NCBI RefSeq assembly: GCF_007828955.1
Contig: NZ_VIVR01000001.1
Location: forward strand, 372,001-436,000
DNA length: 64,000 bases
Direction of reading: 5' to 3'
Source of the DNA: Kitasatospora atroaurantiaca
Lineage (GTDB): Bacteria; Actinomycetota; Actinomycetes; Streptomycetales; Streptomycetaceae
Made by a program: the position numbers and the translations under genes. Shown here piece after piece: positions 16,792 to 24,194 of the stretch. Position 1 is the first letter of the stretch. Each line of letters opens with the position of its first letter. The notes below the pieces were generated by a model. The model was not told the DNA's origin, ran no database searches, and saw only the letters and a program-made list of their open reading frames with translations.

Positions 16792-17360
16792 TCGAGCGTG
16801 AGTTCGCGATCCGGGCGGCCCAAGAAGATCTGGATCGAAGGTTCTCGGGGCGACTGGTGGTGACCAAGGCTGAGGAGCACGAACTCGTCTGGATCGTCTA
16901 CTACCAGACCGCGGAGTACCTACGCACGGGCGACCCGAGTCAGCTCTTGGGCGGCAATGGCCCCTACCTGGTTGATCGCCTCGATGGGAGTCTCCACCAG
17001 ATCGGACCGGTCACCGCTGTTACCGGCGAGTGGGAGCTGGACTACCGGACCCGCATTCGGAAGATGCCCACACGCACCGCAGTGGATGACCTGCACGAGG
17101 AGATCCGCCGGGCAGCGGCGGCCCACGGACGAATCATCGCCATGCACGTGCTGCGGCAACGGGTCCACACGCTCACGCACGCGCAAGTCATCGAGTACGT
17201 CACCGCTCTGCAGGCTGGCGCCGCACCACCGCACCTGGTGGACATCGCCACCAGGGCGCTCGTCCCTCCCCTCGATCCCGTCCTCAGCGTCCACACCATC
17301 CGCGGCGCGGACCTGACCCAGGCTCTGGAGGCGACCGACAAGGGTGGACCCGTGTCTTGA
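16788..17360 (+). CDS. YrhB/Imm35-type immunity-like protein, copy 1
   Basis: A 190-residue protein when started at ATG 16788 (an ATG four codons upstream is possible). Residues 1-75 match the YrhB/immunity-protein-35 pattern: IEREFAIRAAQEDL, then HELVWIVYYQTAEYLRTGDP, and the signature GNGPYLVDRLDGSLHQIG. This domain is known from immunity proteins of polymorphic toxin systems and from stand-alone stress proteins. The C-terminal half (RTAVDDLHEEIRRAAAAHGR onward) is helical and unassigned. No toxin gene is visible beside it in the element, so protection against an external toxin or an unrelated role remain open. Confidence 0.7.
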   Translation: MIEREFAIRAAQEDLDRRFSGRLVVTKAEEHELVWIVYYQTAEYLRTGDPSQLLGGNGPYLVDRLDGSLHQIGPVTAVTGEWELDYRTRIRKMPTRTAVDDLHEEIRRAAAAHGRIIAMHVLRQRVHTLTHAQVIEYVTALQAGAAPPHLVDIATRALVPPLDPVLSVHTIRGADLTQALEATDKGGPVS

Positions 17361-17364
17361 TACG

Positions 17365-17443
17365 AACTCGCGGGTCCCCTCGCGAGAATCAGGGTGGTGG
17401 ACCCGCGGGTTCACCATGAAGGACCTTCGGTTTCCATGAACCC
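17365..17443 (+). repeat. Nested inverted repeats at the right end of element copy 1
   Basis: AACTCGCGGGTCC (17365-17377) faces GGACCCGCGGGTT (17399-17411), 12 of 13 complementary. GGGTTCA (17407-17413) then faces TGAACCC (17437-17443), enclosing the palindrome GAAGGACCTTC (17418-17428). Paired arms around a short spacer near an element terminus are what a tyrosine-recombinase core site would look like, and the first pair could also terminate transcription of the element genes. Confidence 0.55.
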
Positions 17444-17453
17444 ACGGGGCTCC

Positions 17454-17494
17454 TGGCCCCGGACTCCTATCTCTGACCCGAGCCGCAAACTAGC
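17454..17494. repeat. Imperfect terminal inverted repeat, left end of the middle segment
   Basis: Starting two bases beyond the end of element copy 1, this stretch matches the reverse complement of 24061-24102 at 35 of 42 aligned positions with one gap (shared blocks TGGCCCC, TCCTA, CTCTGACCC, AGCCGCAA, TAGC). The pair bounds the 6.65-kb middle segment in inverted orientation and has the length range of Tn3-family terminal repeats. Confidence 0.6.
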
Positions 17495-17496
17495 GG

Positions 17497-17640
17497 TCAG
17501 GACGTCGCGACCGTGGTCTTCTTCGCCTGGCGGGGCACGGTCCTCTCACGGTTCAGGTGCCCGTACACCGTCGACCGTGGCACACCGAACAGGTCTGTCA
17601 ATCCCCTGGCAGTGCGAGGCCAATCGCCGGGAACGCCCCG
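17497..17640 (-). pseudogene. C-terminal remnant of a serine resolvase
   Basis: Reading leftward, the frame ends VPGDWPRTARGLTDLFGVPR followed by STVYGHLNRERTVPRQ and a stop at 17497. This is the C-terminal HTH of Tn3-type resolvases/invertases (…LADLFGVSRSTVYRxL). The N-terminal catalytic domain with its serine is missing: sequence upstream in this frame is unrelated. It lies immediately inside the left inverted repeat, consistent with a broken Tn3-family transposon. Confidence 0.65.
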
Positions 17641-17829
17641 CAGCAAGCCCTGGTCCCGCGCGGGTCTGCCGCCGCCTTCGCACTCGCGCTGGCGGCCATG
17701 GTGGCGGTCAATCAGCTCATGCGGCTTTCGGTGCCTCGCGCGACAATGTTCAGCCGGGGAGCGCTCCCCGCAGGCTCGCAACGCTTTGACGCGTAGGAAC
17801 CGGACGCGCTCGCCTCTGCGCGAGTTGGG

Positions 17830-18063
17830 GACCACCGCGAGACTGGGAATGGCTTCGTGCTCGCTGGCGACGGCGTGCTGTTTCTCCCGCTCGACCGTGC
17901 CGCGGACATCGCCGAGTCGGCGAGTACGATCATTGACGCCGAACGGCACCAGGCCGCTCGCATGAACCTCGGCGACAGCTTCCGAGACCAGGCCAGGTTC
18001 TGCAACTACCGTGCCGGGAGCGATGGGGACGGCACGACGTTTCCCGCCGGTACCTCGGTTTGA
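17830..18063 (+). pseudogene. C-terminal remnant of an RraA-family protein
   Basis: The in-frame translation GFVLAGDGVLFLPLDRAADI, then STIIDAERHQAARMNLGDSF and RDQARFCNYRAGSDGDGTTF, matches the C-terminus of RraA-like / 4-hydroxy-4-methyl-2-oxoglutarate aldolase-like proteins (GDxDGVVxVPxxRAxEV … REQLxFxxY). The N-terminal two thirds, including the active-site GxxxTA region, are absent. It overlaps the debris upstream of the methyltransferase gene. Confidence 0.55.
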
Positions 18064-18128
18064 ATCTGCGGAGCCATTGAGGGGGACCAACCGATGCAGC
18101 CACGACGACACCCGTCCGGTCCGGCACG

Positions 18129-18794
18129 ATGACCGCCTCTGATCGCCGCCGGGGCGCGCCCGAGCATCCTTGGCGTGGGATTCACCTCGACGTGTACGAG
18201 CGGCACATGGGCGACCCAGGGGTCGGGCAGCTTCAGCGGCTCCGCGATATCACCGGGGAACAGCTCGCGGCGTACCCGTTCCGTGCGATCGGGGTGCTGG
18301 GAGTCGCGGGAGGCAACGGGCTGGACCTCATCGACCCTGAGACCACGGATGCCGTGTACGGGTACGACATCAACCCCGACTACCTCAACGCCTGCAAGAC
18401 CCGATATCGCGACGCCCTCGGCGATCGCCTCCATCTGATCGAGACGAGCATCGACCGCTCCGTGAGGATCGCGCGCGTCGATCTCCTCATCGCCAACCTC
18501 ATCATCGAGTACGTGGGCGCCGAAGAGTTCGCCGCCTTCGCGGCCGCGAACGCCCGCTCCATCGGCGTGCTGTCGTGCGTGATCCAGCGCAACGACACGG
18601 CAGGCTTCGTCAGCTCGACGGACTACTCATCGTCGTTCGACGCTCTCGCCTCGGTGTCATCGGACATCGACCCCGAGACGCTGACCTCAGCGATGTCGGA
18701 TGCAGGGTTCGCAGCCCTGAGTCGCTGCGAGTACCCCTTGCCGAACGGTAAAGCCCTGGTGCGACAGGACTTCCAGACGACCCCGCGCCCATGA
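18129..18794 (+). CDS. SAM-dependent methyltransferase
   Basis: A 221-residue class I methyltransferase. The nucleotide-binding motif reads IGVLGVAGGNGLDLI (about residues 54-68), followed by the acidic VYGYDINPDYL loop and motif IV-like ARVDLLIANLIIEYVG. The N-terminal WRGIHLDVYERHMGDPGVGQ is typical of uncharacterised actinobacterial small-molecule methyltransferases. ATG 18129 follows the RraA remnant by 65 bases. The stop overlaps a small downstream ORF by ATGA. The substrate is unknown. Confidence 0.85.
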   Translation: MTASDRRRGAPEHPWRGIHLDVYERHMGDPGVGQLQRLRDITGEQLAAYPFRAIGVLGVAGGNGLDLIDPETTDAVYGYDINPDYLNACKTRYRDALGDRLHLIETSIDRSVRIARVDLLIANLIIEYVGAEEFAAFAAANARSIGVLSCVIQRNDTAGFVSSTDYSSSFDALASVSSDIDPETLTSAMSDAGFAALSRCEYPLPNGKALVRQDFQTTPRP

Positions 18795-18925
18795 ACAGCC
18801 AGACCCCTGCGCCCGCGTCGTCCTACGTCGAGATGGTGCCGGAGGATCTGGTGGCCGGGTTCTCCACCCGGCCCCGGCACCTCGACGCCGAGACAGACCG
18901 GCTCATCGAGCAGTACGTGTCTTAG
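18791..18925 (+). CDS. 44-residue ORF coupled to the methyltransferase
   Basis: ATG 18791 overlaps the methyltransferase TGA and opens a 44-codon frame: MNSQTPAPASSYVEMVPEDL, then VAGFSTRPRHLDAETDRLIE, ending QYVS. It could be a short genuine peptide or the N-terminus of a longer gene truncated here. No family is recognised. Confidence 0.35.
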   Translation: MNSQTPAPASSYVEMVPEDLVAGFSTRPRHLDAETDRLIEQYVS

Positions 18926-18972
18926 AAGCGTCCGCCAGTAGGGCGCGACCAGGGCTGGGTGATAGCTCGACA

Positions 18973-19030
18973 GGCACAGCGCCCCCATCATCGAGTTGGT
19001 CGCGCTCTGCGACCGGGGAGGGGCTGTGCC
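18973..19030. terminator. Compound hairpin between convergent genes
   Basis: GGCACAG (18973-18979) pairs with CTGTGCC (19024-19030), enclosing GGTCGC (18998-19003) with GCGACC (19009-19014). It sits between the methyltransferase operon and the 3' end of the convergent aminotransferase gene, so it can terminate either. Confidence 0.5.
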
Positions 19031-19058
19031 TGCCTGCGGCTCGCTGCAGGGGCTGGGG

Positions 19059-20261
19059 TCAGCTCAGGGCTTTGGCCAAGCGGTTCAGGCCGTCCGCGAT
19101 CTCGGCGGGGGTGTGGGTGGTGAACGACAGGCGCAGCGTCGCCGGGTCTGGGCGGCTTGCGAAGAAGGGGGCGCCGGGGACGTAGGCCACGTTGTGGGCG
19201 ACCGCTTGCGGGAGCAGGGCGGTCGCGTCGTGGCCGGAGGGGAGGCGGACCCAGAGGAACATGCCGCCGTCCGGACGGTTCCAGCTGCTGCCGGCGGGCA
19301 GCGCGTTCGCGAGTCCGGCGAGGATGGCGTCGCGGCGCTCGCGGTAGGCGTCACGGACGGTGGCGAGGTGAGTGTCCAGGTCGCAGTCGGCGAGGTAGCG
19401 GGCTGCGGCGGCTTGGTCGACCGTCGAGGTGTGCAGGTCGGCGGCCTGCTTGGCGATGACGCAGGCGCGCCGGAGCGCGGCCGGGCCGCGCAGCCAGCCG
19501 AGCCGCAGCCCGGGGGCCAGGACCTTGGAGAAGCTGCTCAGTAGCACCGTGCGGTCCTCGGCTCCGGTGCAGCCTGCGACCCACTGGACCGGCTCGCCGC
19601 TGAAGCGCAGCTCGCCGTACGGGTCGTCCTCGATGATCCAGAGTCCGCGCCGCGCCGCGACCTGCGCGACCACTCTGCGGCGTGCGAGCGGCAGCGTGCG
19701 GCCGGTCGGGTTCTGGAAATTGGGCACCAGATACAGAAGCTTGGGCCGTTCCGCCGCGACGAGCGCGTCGAGCGCGTCCGGCATGATGCCGTCCGCGTCG
19801 GTGGGGACCGGGATGATCCGAGCGCCTGCGAGTCCGAAGCACTGCAGCGCGGCGAGATAGGTCGGGTCCTCGACCAGGATCGTGTCGCCGGGTTCCAGCA
19901 GGGCCGAGGCCAGCAGCGACAGTCCCTGCTGCGAGCCACCGGTGACCAGCAGGTCCTCGGGGTCGGTCGGCAGGCCGCGTGTGGTGAGCCGGGTGGCGAC
20001 CGCCGCGCGCAGCAACGGGTCGCCCTCGGTAGTCGAGTACTGCAGCACCTGCCGCGGCGACTCGCGCAACACCGCGTCGTAGGCCGCGCGGATGCCCTCC
20101 GCGTCGAAGAGCTCGGGGGCGGGCAGGCCGCCCGCGAACGAGATGACGTCGGGGCGGGCGGTCAGCGCCAGGATCTCCCGGACGGGGGACCCGCCCACGT
20201 CGGCGGTGCGGGCGGCAAGAGCAGGGACGGCGGCGGCGGCGCTGTCAGCTGTGGTCAGCAT
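19059..20261 (-). CDS. PLP-dependent aminotransferase, class I/II (2-aminoadipate/valine-pyruvate type)
   Basis: A 400-residue fold-type I aminotransferase from the ATG at 20261; the frame extends 30 codons upstream to 20351 but with Pro/Arg-rich sequence. Motifs include VISFAGGLPAPELF, VTGGSQQGLSLLASALLEPG, the Asn of VPNFQNPTGRTLP, EDDPYGELRF, and the PLP lysine in SSFSKVLAPGLRLGW with the distal Arg in ATLRLSFTTH. This matches the MocR-effector/LysN subgroup without a GntR HTH. It is the terminal gene of a minus-strand cluster with AzlD and AzlC exporters and an Lrp regulator, suggesting a role in branched-chain or aromatic amino-acid catabolism or detoxification (inference). Confidence 0.9.
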   Translation of the reverse strand: MLTTADSAAAAVPALAARTADVGGSPVREILALTARPDVISFAGGLPAPELFDAEGIRAAYDAVLRESPRQVLQYSTTEGDPLLRAAVATRLTTRGLPTDPEDLLVTGGSQQGLSLLASALLEPGDTILVEDPTYLAALQCFGLAGARIIPVPTDADGIMPDALDALVAAERPKLLYLVPNFQNPTGRTLPLARRRVVAQVAARRGLWIIEDDPYGELRFSGEPVQWVAGCTGAEDRTVLLSSFSKVLAPGLRLGWLRGPAALRRACVIAKQAADLHTSTVDQAAAARYLADCDLDTHLATVRDAYRERRDAILAGLANALPAGSSWNRPDGGMFLWVRLPSGHDATALLPQAVAHNVAYVPGAPFFASRPDPATLRLSFTTHTPAEIADGLNRLAKALS

Positions 20262-20354
20262 ATCGGCCCACCCTACGGGAGTAGCCGGTCCGGTTGACCT
20301 GGGTGAACGGGGCACGGGCATGGGTCCTTTCGGAGTGCGCGGATGGGGCACGGA

Positions 20355-20690
20355 CTAGGAGAAGAGAGGAAGGGTGGAGGCGACCGCGACGTGCACGGCG
20401 GTTCCGCCGACGACGCTGAGGACGGCGTTCTTGCGCCAGACGTGCAGTGCCGCAGTGGTCACCAGGGCGGCCACGGCCGCCCCGGTCTGCGGCGCGATGT
20501 CGACCGGCGTATGGCGCAGGGTGTAGAAGACCAGAATCGTCAGCACGCCGACGGGCATGCTTTCGTTCAGGTACGGCAGCAGTGCGCTGTGCCGGATCGG
20601 TGCGAGGAAGGCGAACGGCGCGGCCCGCAGCGCCCAGGTGACGGCCGAACAGACGAGTACGGCCGTGATGATGTAGGTCGGCTCAGGCAT
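20355..20690 (-). CDS. azlD: AzlD-family branched-chain amino-acid exporter subunit
   Basis: A 111-residue integral membrane protein with four predicted helices (YIITAVLVCSAVTWALRAAP, VGVLTILVFYTLRH, AAVAALVTTAALHVW, AVLSVVGGTAVHVAVAS). The ALRAAPFAFLAPIRHSALLP segment and length are typical of AzlD, the small partner of AzlC. The start overlaps the end of azlC by eight bases, so the two are translationally coupled. Together they export branched-chain amino acids and analogues. Confidence 0.9.
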   Translation of the reverse strand: MPEPTYIITAVLVCSAVTWALRAAPFAFLAPIRHSALLPYLNESMPVGVLTILVFYTLRHTPVDIAPQTGAAVAALVTTAALHVWRKNAVLSVVGGTAVHVAVASTLPLFS

Positions 20691-21429
20691 GGGCGCTCCT
20701 GCGCTTGATGCAGGTGAGGGCGTACTGGGTGAGCAGGATCGCGACGAAGGCGGTCATGGCGGCCACGAGCATTCCGTCCCCGAAGAGCAGGTACGAGCCC
20801 AGGGCGCACAGCAGCGCGATGACGGGCAGGGGGACGCTGCGCCGGACGCGGAACGCGTCGATGGTCAGGACGAGGAAGAACGCCGTCACCGCGAAGTCCA
20901 GCCCGACGACGCTGTCCGGGAGGAAAGTCCCCGCCAGGGCGCCGACTGTGACAGCAGCGACCCACACGACCTGAAGCGCCGCCTGAATCGTCAGGATGCG
21001 CCGCCTGCTCCAACGCTGCGCCTGCGGACCGGTGGTCAGCGCCCACGCCTCGTCTGTGAGCGTGAACGTGGAGTACACCTTCGCCCCGCGCCCGTGCACT
21101 CGATGCAACGGGAACGACAGCGCGTAGAACACATGGCGGAAGTTCACCAGGAACGCCGTTGCCGCGATTTGCGCCAGCGGTGCCACGGCCACCACCATCC
21201 CCAGCACCACGAACTCCAGCGATCCCGCGAAGATCACCGTCGCGAATACCGGGGCCCACCACCATGCCAAGGGCGACTGGGACACCACGACGCCGAAGGC
21301 CAACCCCATGGGCAGGGCGCCCAGCGCCGCAGGCGTGACGATGCGCACGCCTTCCCGAACCTCATCGCCGGGGTCCGTGGTCGGTGAGGGAGGAGGGCTC
21401 GTCGAAGGAACGACTGGCTGGGAAGTCAT
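20683..21429 (-). CDS. azlC: AzlC-family branched-chain amino-acid exporter subunit
   Basis: A 248-residue membrane permease. The family motifs are AALGALPMGLAFGVVVSQ, FAGSLEFVVLGMVVA, the FLVNFRHVFYALSFPL helix and TLTDEAWALTT. It has seven to eight hydrophobic spans. The N-terminal 25 residues are a Ser/Pro-rich cytoplasmic extension. It is divergent from an Lrp/AsnC regulator with a 62-bp AT-richer gap; in related loci such regulators control azlCD expression in response to amino acids. Confidence 0.92.
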   Translation of the reverse strand: MTSQPVVPSTSPPPSPTTDPGDEVREGVRIVTPAALGALPMGLAFGVVVSQSPLAWWWAPVFATVIFAGSLEFVVLGMVVAVAPLAQIAATAFLVNFRHVFYALSFPLHRVHGRGAKVYSTFTLTDEAWALTTGPQAQRWSRRRILTIQAALQVVWVAAVTVGALAGTFLPDSVVGLDFAVTAFFLVLTIDAFRVRRSVPLPVIALLCALGSYLLFGDGMLVAAMTAFVAILLTQYALTCIKRRSAHA

Positions 21430-21431
21430 TC

Positions 21432-21445
21432 GACAATTTTATGTC
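21432..21445. promoter_or_regulatory. Candidate Lrp-type operator/promoter region
   Basis: GACAATTTTATGTC has inverted GACA/TGTC ends around an AT-rich core and lies at the azlC start, within the 62-bp divergent gap to the Lrp gene. AT-rich imperfect dyads of this size are usual Lrp/AsnC sites. The whole gap (21430-21491) is clearly AT-richer than the surrounding genes. Confidence 0.4.
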
Positions 21446-21491
21446 AGTATCGTCCGCAAATGATTGCCATAGATGGGCGCATAATGACCCT

Positions 21492-21950
21492 ATGAGCAAC
21501 GCAAGGAAGCTTGATGCCACCGACAGAGCAATTTTGTTTCATCTCTCCAAGGATGGTCGATTGAGCAACATCGAGCTGGCCGCTCGGATCGGTCTGACTC
21601 CGGCGCCCTGTCTGCGCCGCGTCAAACGCCTGGAGGAGGAAGGGGTGATCACCGGCTATCGGGCCAGGATCGATCCCGCTGCCGCGGGCCGGCCCTTCTG
21701 CGTGGTCATGTCTGTGGAGATCACCATGACCAACAGGCAGACCGTGGAGGAGTTCGAGCGAGCTGTCGCCGCCTTCGACGAGGTCACAGAGGTCCGTCGA
21801 GTCTTCGGTGTGCCCGACTACATCATCCGCGTCGACGTCGCCGACGGGAACGCGTATGAGCGCTTCCAGACCGAGAAGATGACGAAGCTCCCCGCGGTGC
21901 ACCGCATCGTGTCGCACCAGACCATGAAGCTGATCAAAAGCTTCGAGTGA
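21492..21950 (+). CDS. Lrp/AsnC-family transcriptional regulator
   Basis: A 152-residue feast/famine regulator. The ATG at 21492 begins MSNARKLDATDRAILFHLSK; a longer frame exists upstream but runs through the promoter gap. The HTH is LSNIELAARIGLTPAPCLRR (residues 24-43), followed by the linker EEGVITGYRARIDP and a RAM effector domain (VMSVEITMTNRQTVEEFERA, VPDYIIRVDVADGNAYERF). It is divergent from azlCD, the probable target, with amino acids as likely effectors. AT content is slightly above that of its neighbours, as fits horizontally acquired DNA. Confidence 0.92.
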   Translation: MSNARKLDATDRAILFHLSKDGRLSNIELAARIGLTPAPCLRRVKRLEEEGVITGYRARIDPAAAGRPFCVVMSVEITMTNRQTVEEFERAVAAFDEVTEVRRVFGVPDYIIRVDVADGNAYERFQTEKMTKLPAVHRIVSHQTMKLIKSFE

Positions 21951-22002
21951 GCCTCGCTCACTACTGGGTCGGCCGACCACGAGTGACGGGAGAAGGTCGC
22001 CG

Positions 22003-22791
22003 ATGCAGCACACGACAACGCCTGACGGGGTCCGTATCGCCTACCAGGTCCAAGGCGAGGGACTGCCGCTCGTCCTGCTGGCGGGCCAGGCGAACAACCA
22101 CCACTGGTGGGACGGGGTGCGCGACGACTTCCACGCCGACCGCAGCACCCTCACGCTCGACTACCGCGGTACGGGTGAGAGCGACAAGCCCGACATTCCC
22201 TACAGCACCGAGGTCTTCGCGCAGGACGTGATCGCGGTGCTCGACGAGCTCGGTGTCGACCGGGCCGACGTCTACGGCACGTCCATGGGCGGACGCGTGG
22301 CCCAGCACCTCGCGGCCCGCCATCCGTACCGGGTGCGCGCCCTGGTACTCGGCTGCACGTCGCCCGGCGGCCTGCACGGCGTCGAACGCGCCAACGACGT
22401 GCGCAGGTCGCTGGCACAGCCGCAACCGTGTGCGACGCGGCAGGCCCTGCTCGACCTGATGTACAGCCCGGCCTGGCTGGCGACCCACCCCGGCCCCTAC
22501 CGGACGCTCGGCGATCCGGCCATGCCCGCCTATGCCCAGCGTCGCCACCTGGCGGCCAGCAACCAGCACGACGCGTGGCACCTCCTGCCCGGCATCAGCG
22601 CACCCACTCTGGTCGTGCACGGCAGCGACGACCTGCTCAACCCCGCCGCCAACGCTCCTCTGCTCGCGAATCGCATCCCCGGCGCCCGGCTTCACATGAT
22701 CCCCGGAGCGCGGCACGCCTATTTCGAGGAGTTCCGCGCCGTCGCGAGCCCGCTCGTCCTGGACTTCCTCACCACAGTGCCGCACCGGTGA
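22003..22791 (+). CDS. Alpha/beta hydrolase
   Basis: A 262-residue hydrolase of the haloperoxidase/esterase-like branch. Visible features: LVLLAGQANNHHWWDG oxyanion region, TLDYRGTGESDKP, the nucleophile in VYGTSMGGRVAQHLA, the acid in VVHGSDDLLNPAANA and the histidine in IPGARHAYFEEF. The N-terminal MQHTTTPDGVRIAYQVQGEG is standard. It lies 52 bp after the Lrp gene on the same strand, so it may be co-transcribed. The substrate is unknown. Confidence 0.88.
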   Translation: MQHTTTPDGVRIAYQVQGEGLPLVLLAGQANNHHWWDGVRDDFHADRSTLTLDYRGTGESDKPDIPYSTEVFAQDVIAVLDELGVDRADVYGTSMGGRVAQHLAARHPYRVRALVLGCTSPGGLHGVERANDVRRSLAQPQPCATRQALLDLMYSPAWLATHPGPYRTLGDPAMPAYAQRRHLAASNQHDAWHLLPGISAPTLVVHGSDDLLNPAANAPLLANRIPGARLHMIPGARHAYFEEFRAVASPLVLDFLTTVPHR

Positions 22792-22940
22792 CAGGGAAAC
22801 GGGCAGTCTCCGCGCGTGGCAGTCGGCCGGCGACGGAGAGAACGCCCTCTCAGCCCCGCGCGCGGCTGGTGCTCACACGGTCTATGACGGATCGTCGGCG
22901 ATAGGCTGAGTGAAGCCCGCACACCGATGCCAGGCATTTG

Positions 22941-23956
22941 TCACTCAGCCGTGGCCACGTGCTCGCTTCGGGCGCGCTGGTCCGGGACCGTCACTGTGGA
23001 CAGGTCGAGGCGGGTGTCCATGTCGAGGCGGAACGTGCCGTACGGGTTGATGTTCGACCAGAACAGCGCGGTCAGACCGCGCCGGTTCAGGACCTGCTCG
23101 GCCTCCGCGGTGCCCAACCTGAGCGCGGTGGCGTACATGACCATCTGGTCGTACTGCTGGGCGATCAGGTCCCACTTGATCGCCCTGGTCAGCGAGCCGC
23201 CGAGCGCCGGCCAGCTGGGCGGGCCGTCGTCCGGCAGGGACAGCCGGATGCTGCCGATGTTCTTCAACCGGGGCAGCAGCCGGAAGTTCAGCAGCTCGGT
23301 GAAGGCGAACCCGACCACCGAGGCGCCGTGCGTGTCCACGTAGTTCGACTCGATGTCCGCGTCCGTGCAGTGCCGCAGTAGGCCCTCGATCATCGCCGCG
23401 ACCTCGGAGGAGGAACAGGACTTGAGCGCAACCGGGACGTGCAATCTCACCCAGGCGCTCGATGGTCCGCGCGCAGAACGCCTTCTCCGCCCGAGCCTGG
23501 GCCGAGGCGATGATGCGCTCGATCCGGCCGGGCGGCTCGATCCGGTCCACCCGGCACTGCACGAGCAGGGCCTCCCGCAGCCGGTCCTCCACCAGCTCCA
23601 CCGGGCAGACCTCGTCCGCCAGCCACGCGATCGGTCGTTCCTCGTCCGCCCGCGTCGAGGGACGGAAGCCAAGCGCCTCGCGGATCTGCGCGCGGTGGTA
23701 CTCGGCCGTCCGGCCGGTGAGCGAGTACTTCACGAAGTCCGCGGCCGGGACCTTCACCAGCTCGGCGACGTACTCCACCGCCTGCTGTGGGGATCTCCTC
23801 AACAGACTCCGGGAACCGGCCCTCCAGTTCGAAGAACTTCAGCACCAGGCAGAAGCCCAACCGCCTCGGACCGGTCTTGTTCGCCACCAAGTCCCAGTCG
23901 CCGTCCACGAGCGTCCAGCACGCCACCACGTCTTCCGGCGACCACTCCTGCCGCAC
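22941..23956 (-). pseudogene. Tn3-family transposase, internally deleted and frameshifted
   Basis: The 5' part starts at ATG 23956 with a DUF4158-type N-terminus (MRQEWSPEDVVACWTLVDGD, RLGFCLVLKFFELEGRFPES), then continues only after a frame change near 23800 ([36 protein letters not shown]). A second change near 23440 leads into the catalytic end: [56 protein letters not shown] and a C-terminus [17 protein letters not shown] full-length protein would be about 1,000 residues; roughly 340 codons remain, so the centre is deleted and the gene is dead. It lies just inside the right inverted repeat (24061-24102), as tnpA does in Tn3 elements. Confidence 0.82.
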
Positions 23957-24060
23957 GTTCCCGCCCTCTCGCCTCAGCTCACGGGATCACCCGACCGGCT
24001 CAACGAACCGGCGGCCCCGGGGCAACGGGCGACCTGACGAACCGTTGACCAGCAGCGCGA

Positions 24061-24102
24061 GCTACCTTGCGGCTGGGGTCAGAGGTAGGACTCTGGGGGC
24101 CA
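24061..24102. repeat. Imperfect terminal inverted repeat, right end of the middle segment
   Basis: Partner of 17454-17494: reverse complement matches at 35 of 42 aligned positions. It abuts element copy 2 exactly as its partner abuts copy 1. It lies about 100 bases upstream of the Tn3 transposase start codon, the position expected for a Tn3-type end. Confidence 0.6.
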
Positions 24103-24194
24103 GAGCCCCGTGGGTTCATGGAAACCGAAGGTCCTTCATGGTGAACCCGCGGGTCCACCACCCTGATTCTCGCGAGGGGACCCGCGAGTTCGTA

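Larger units (their letters stand above)
13437..17452 (+). mobile_element. Tyrosine-recombinase element, copy 1 (4,016 bp)
   Basis: This segment is repeated exactly, in inverted orientation, at 24103-28118; matching positions in the two copies sum to 41555 throughout. Identity begins with TGTGCGACATCCCGCG at 13437 and ends with CCCACGGGGCTC at 17452; flanking bases differ beyond both ends. It encodes, in order on the plus strand, a tyrosine recombinase, a small HTH-like protein, a CxxC-rich recombinase-like protein, a 57-codon ORF and a YrhB/Imm35-type protein. There are no terminal inverted repeats of insertion-sequence type and no DDE transposase, so movement is presumably by tyrosine-recombinase site-specific strand exchange. 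Confidence 0.9.

Noticed and set aside
13437-17452. Insertion sequence with classical terminal inverted repeats
   Set aside because: Ends TGTGCGACATCC and GAGCCCCGTGGG are not inverted repeats of each other, and no DDE transposase is encoded.
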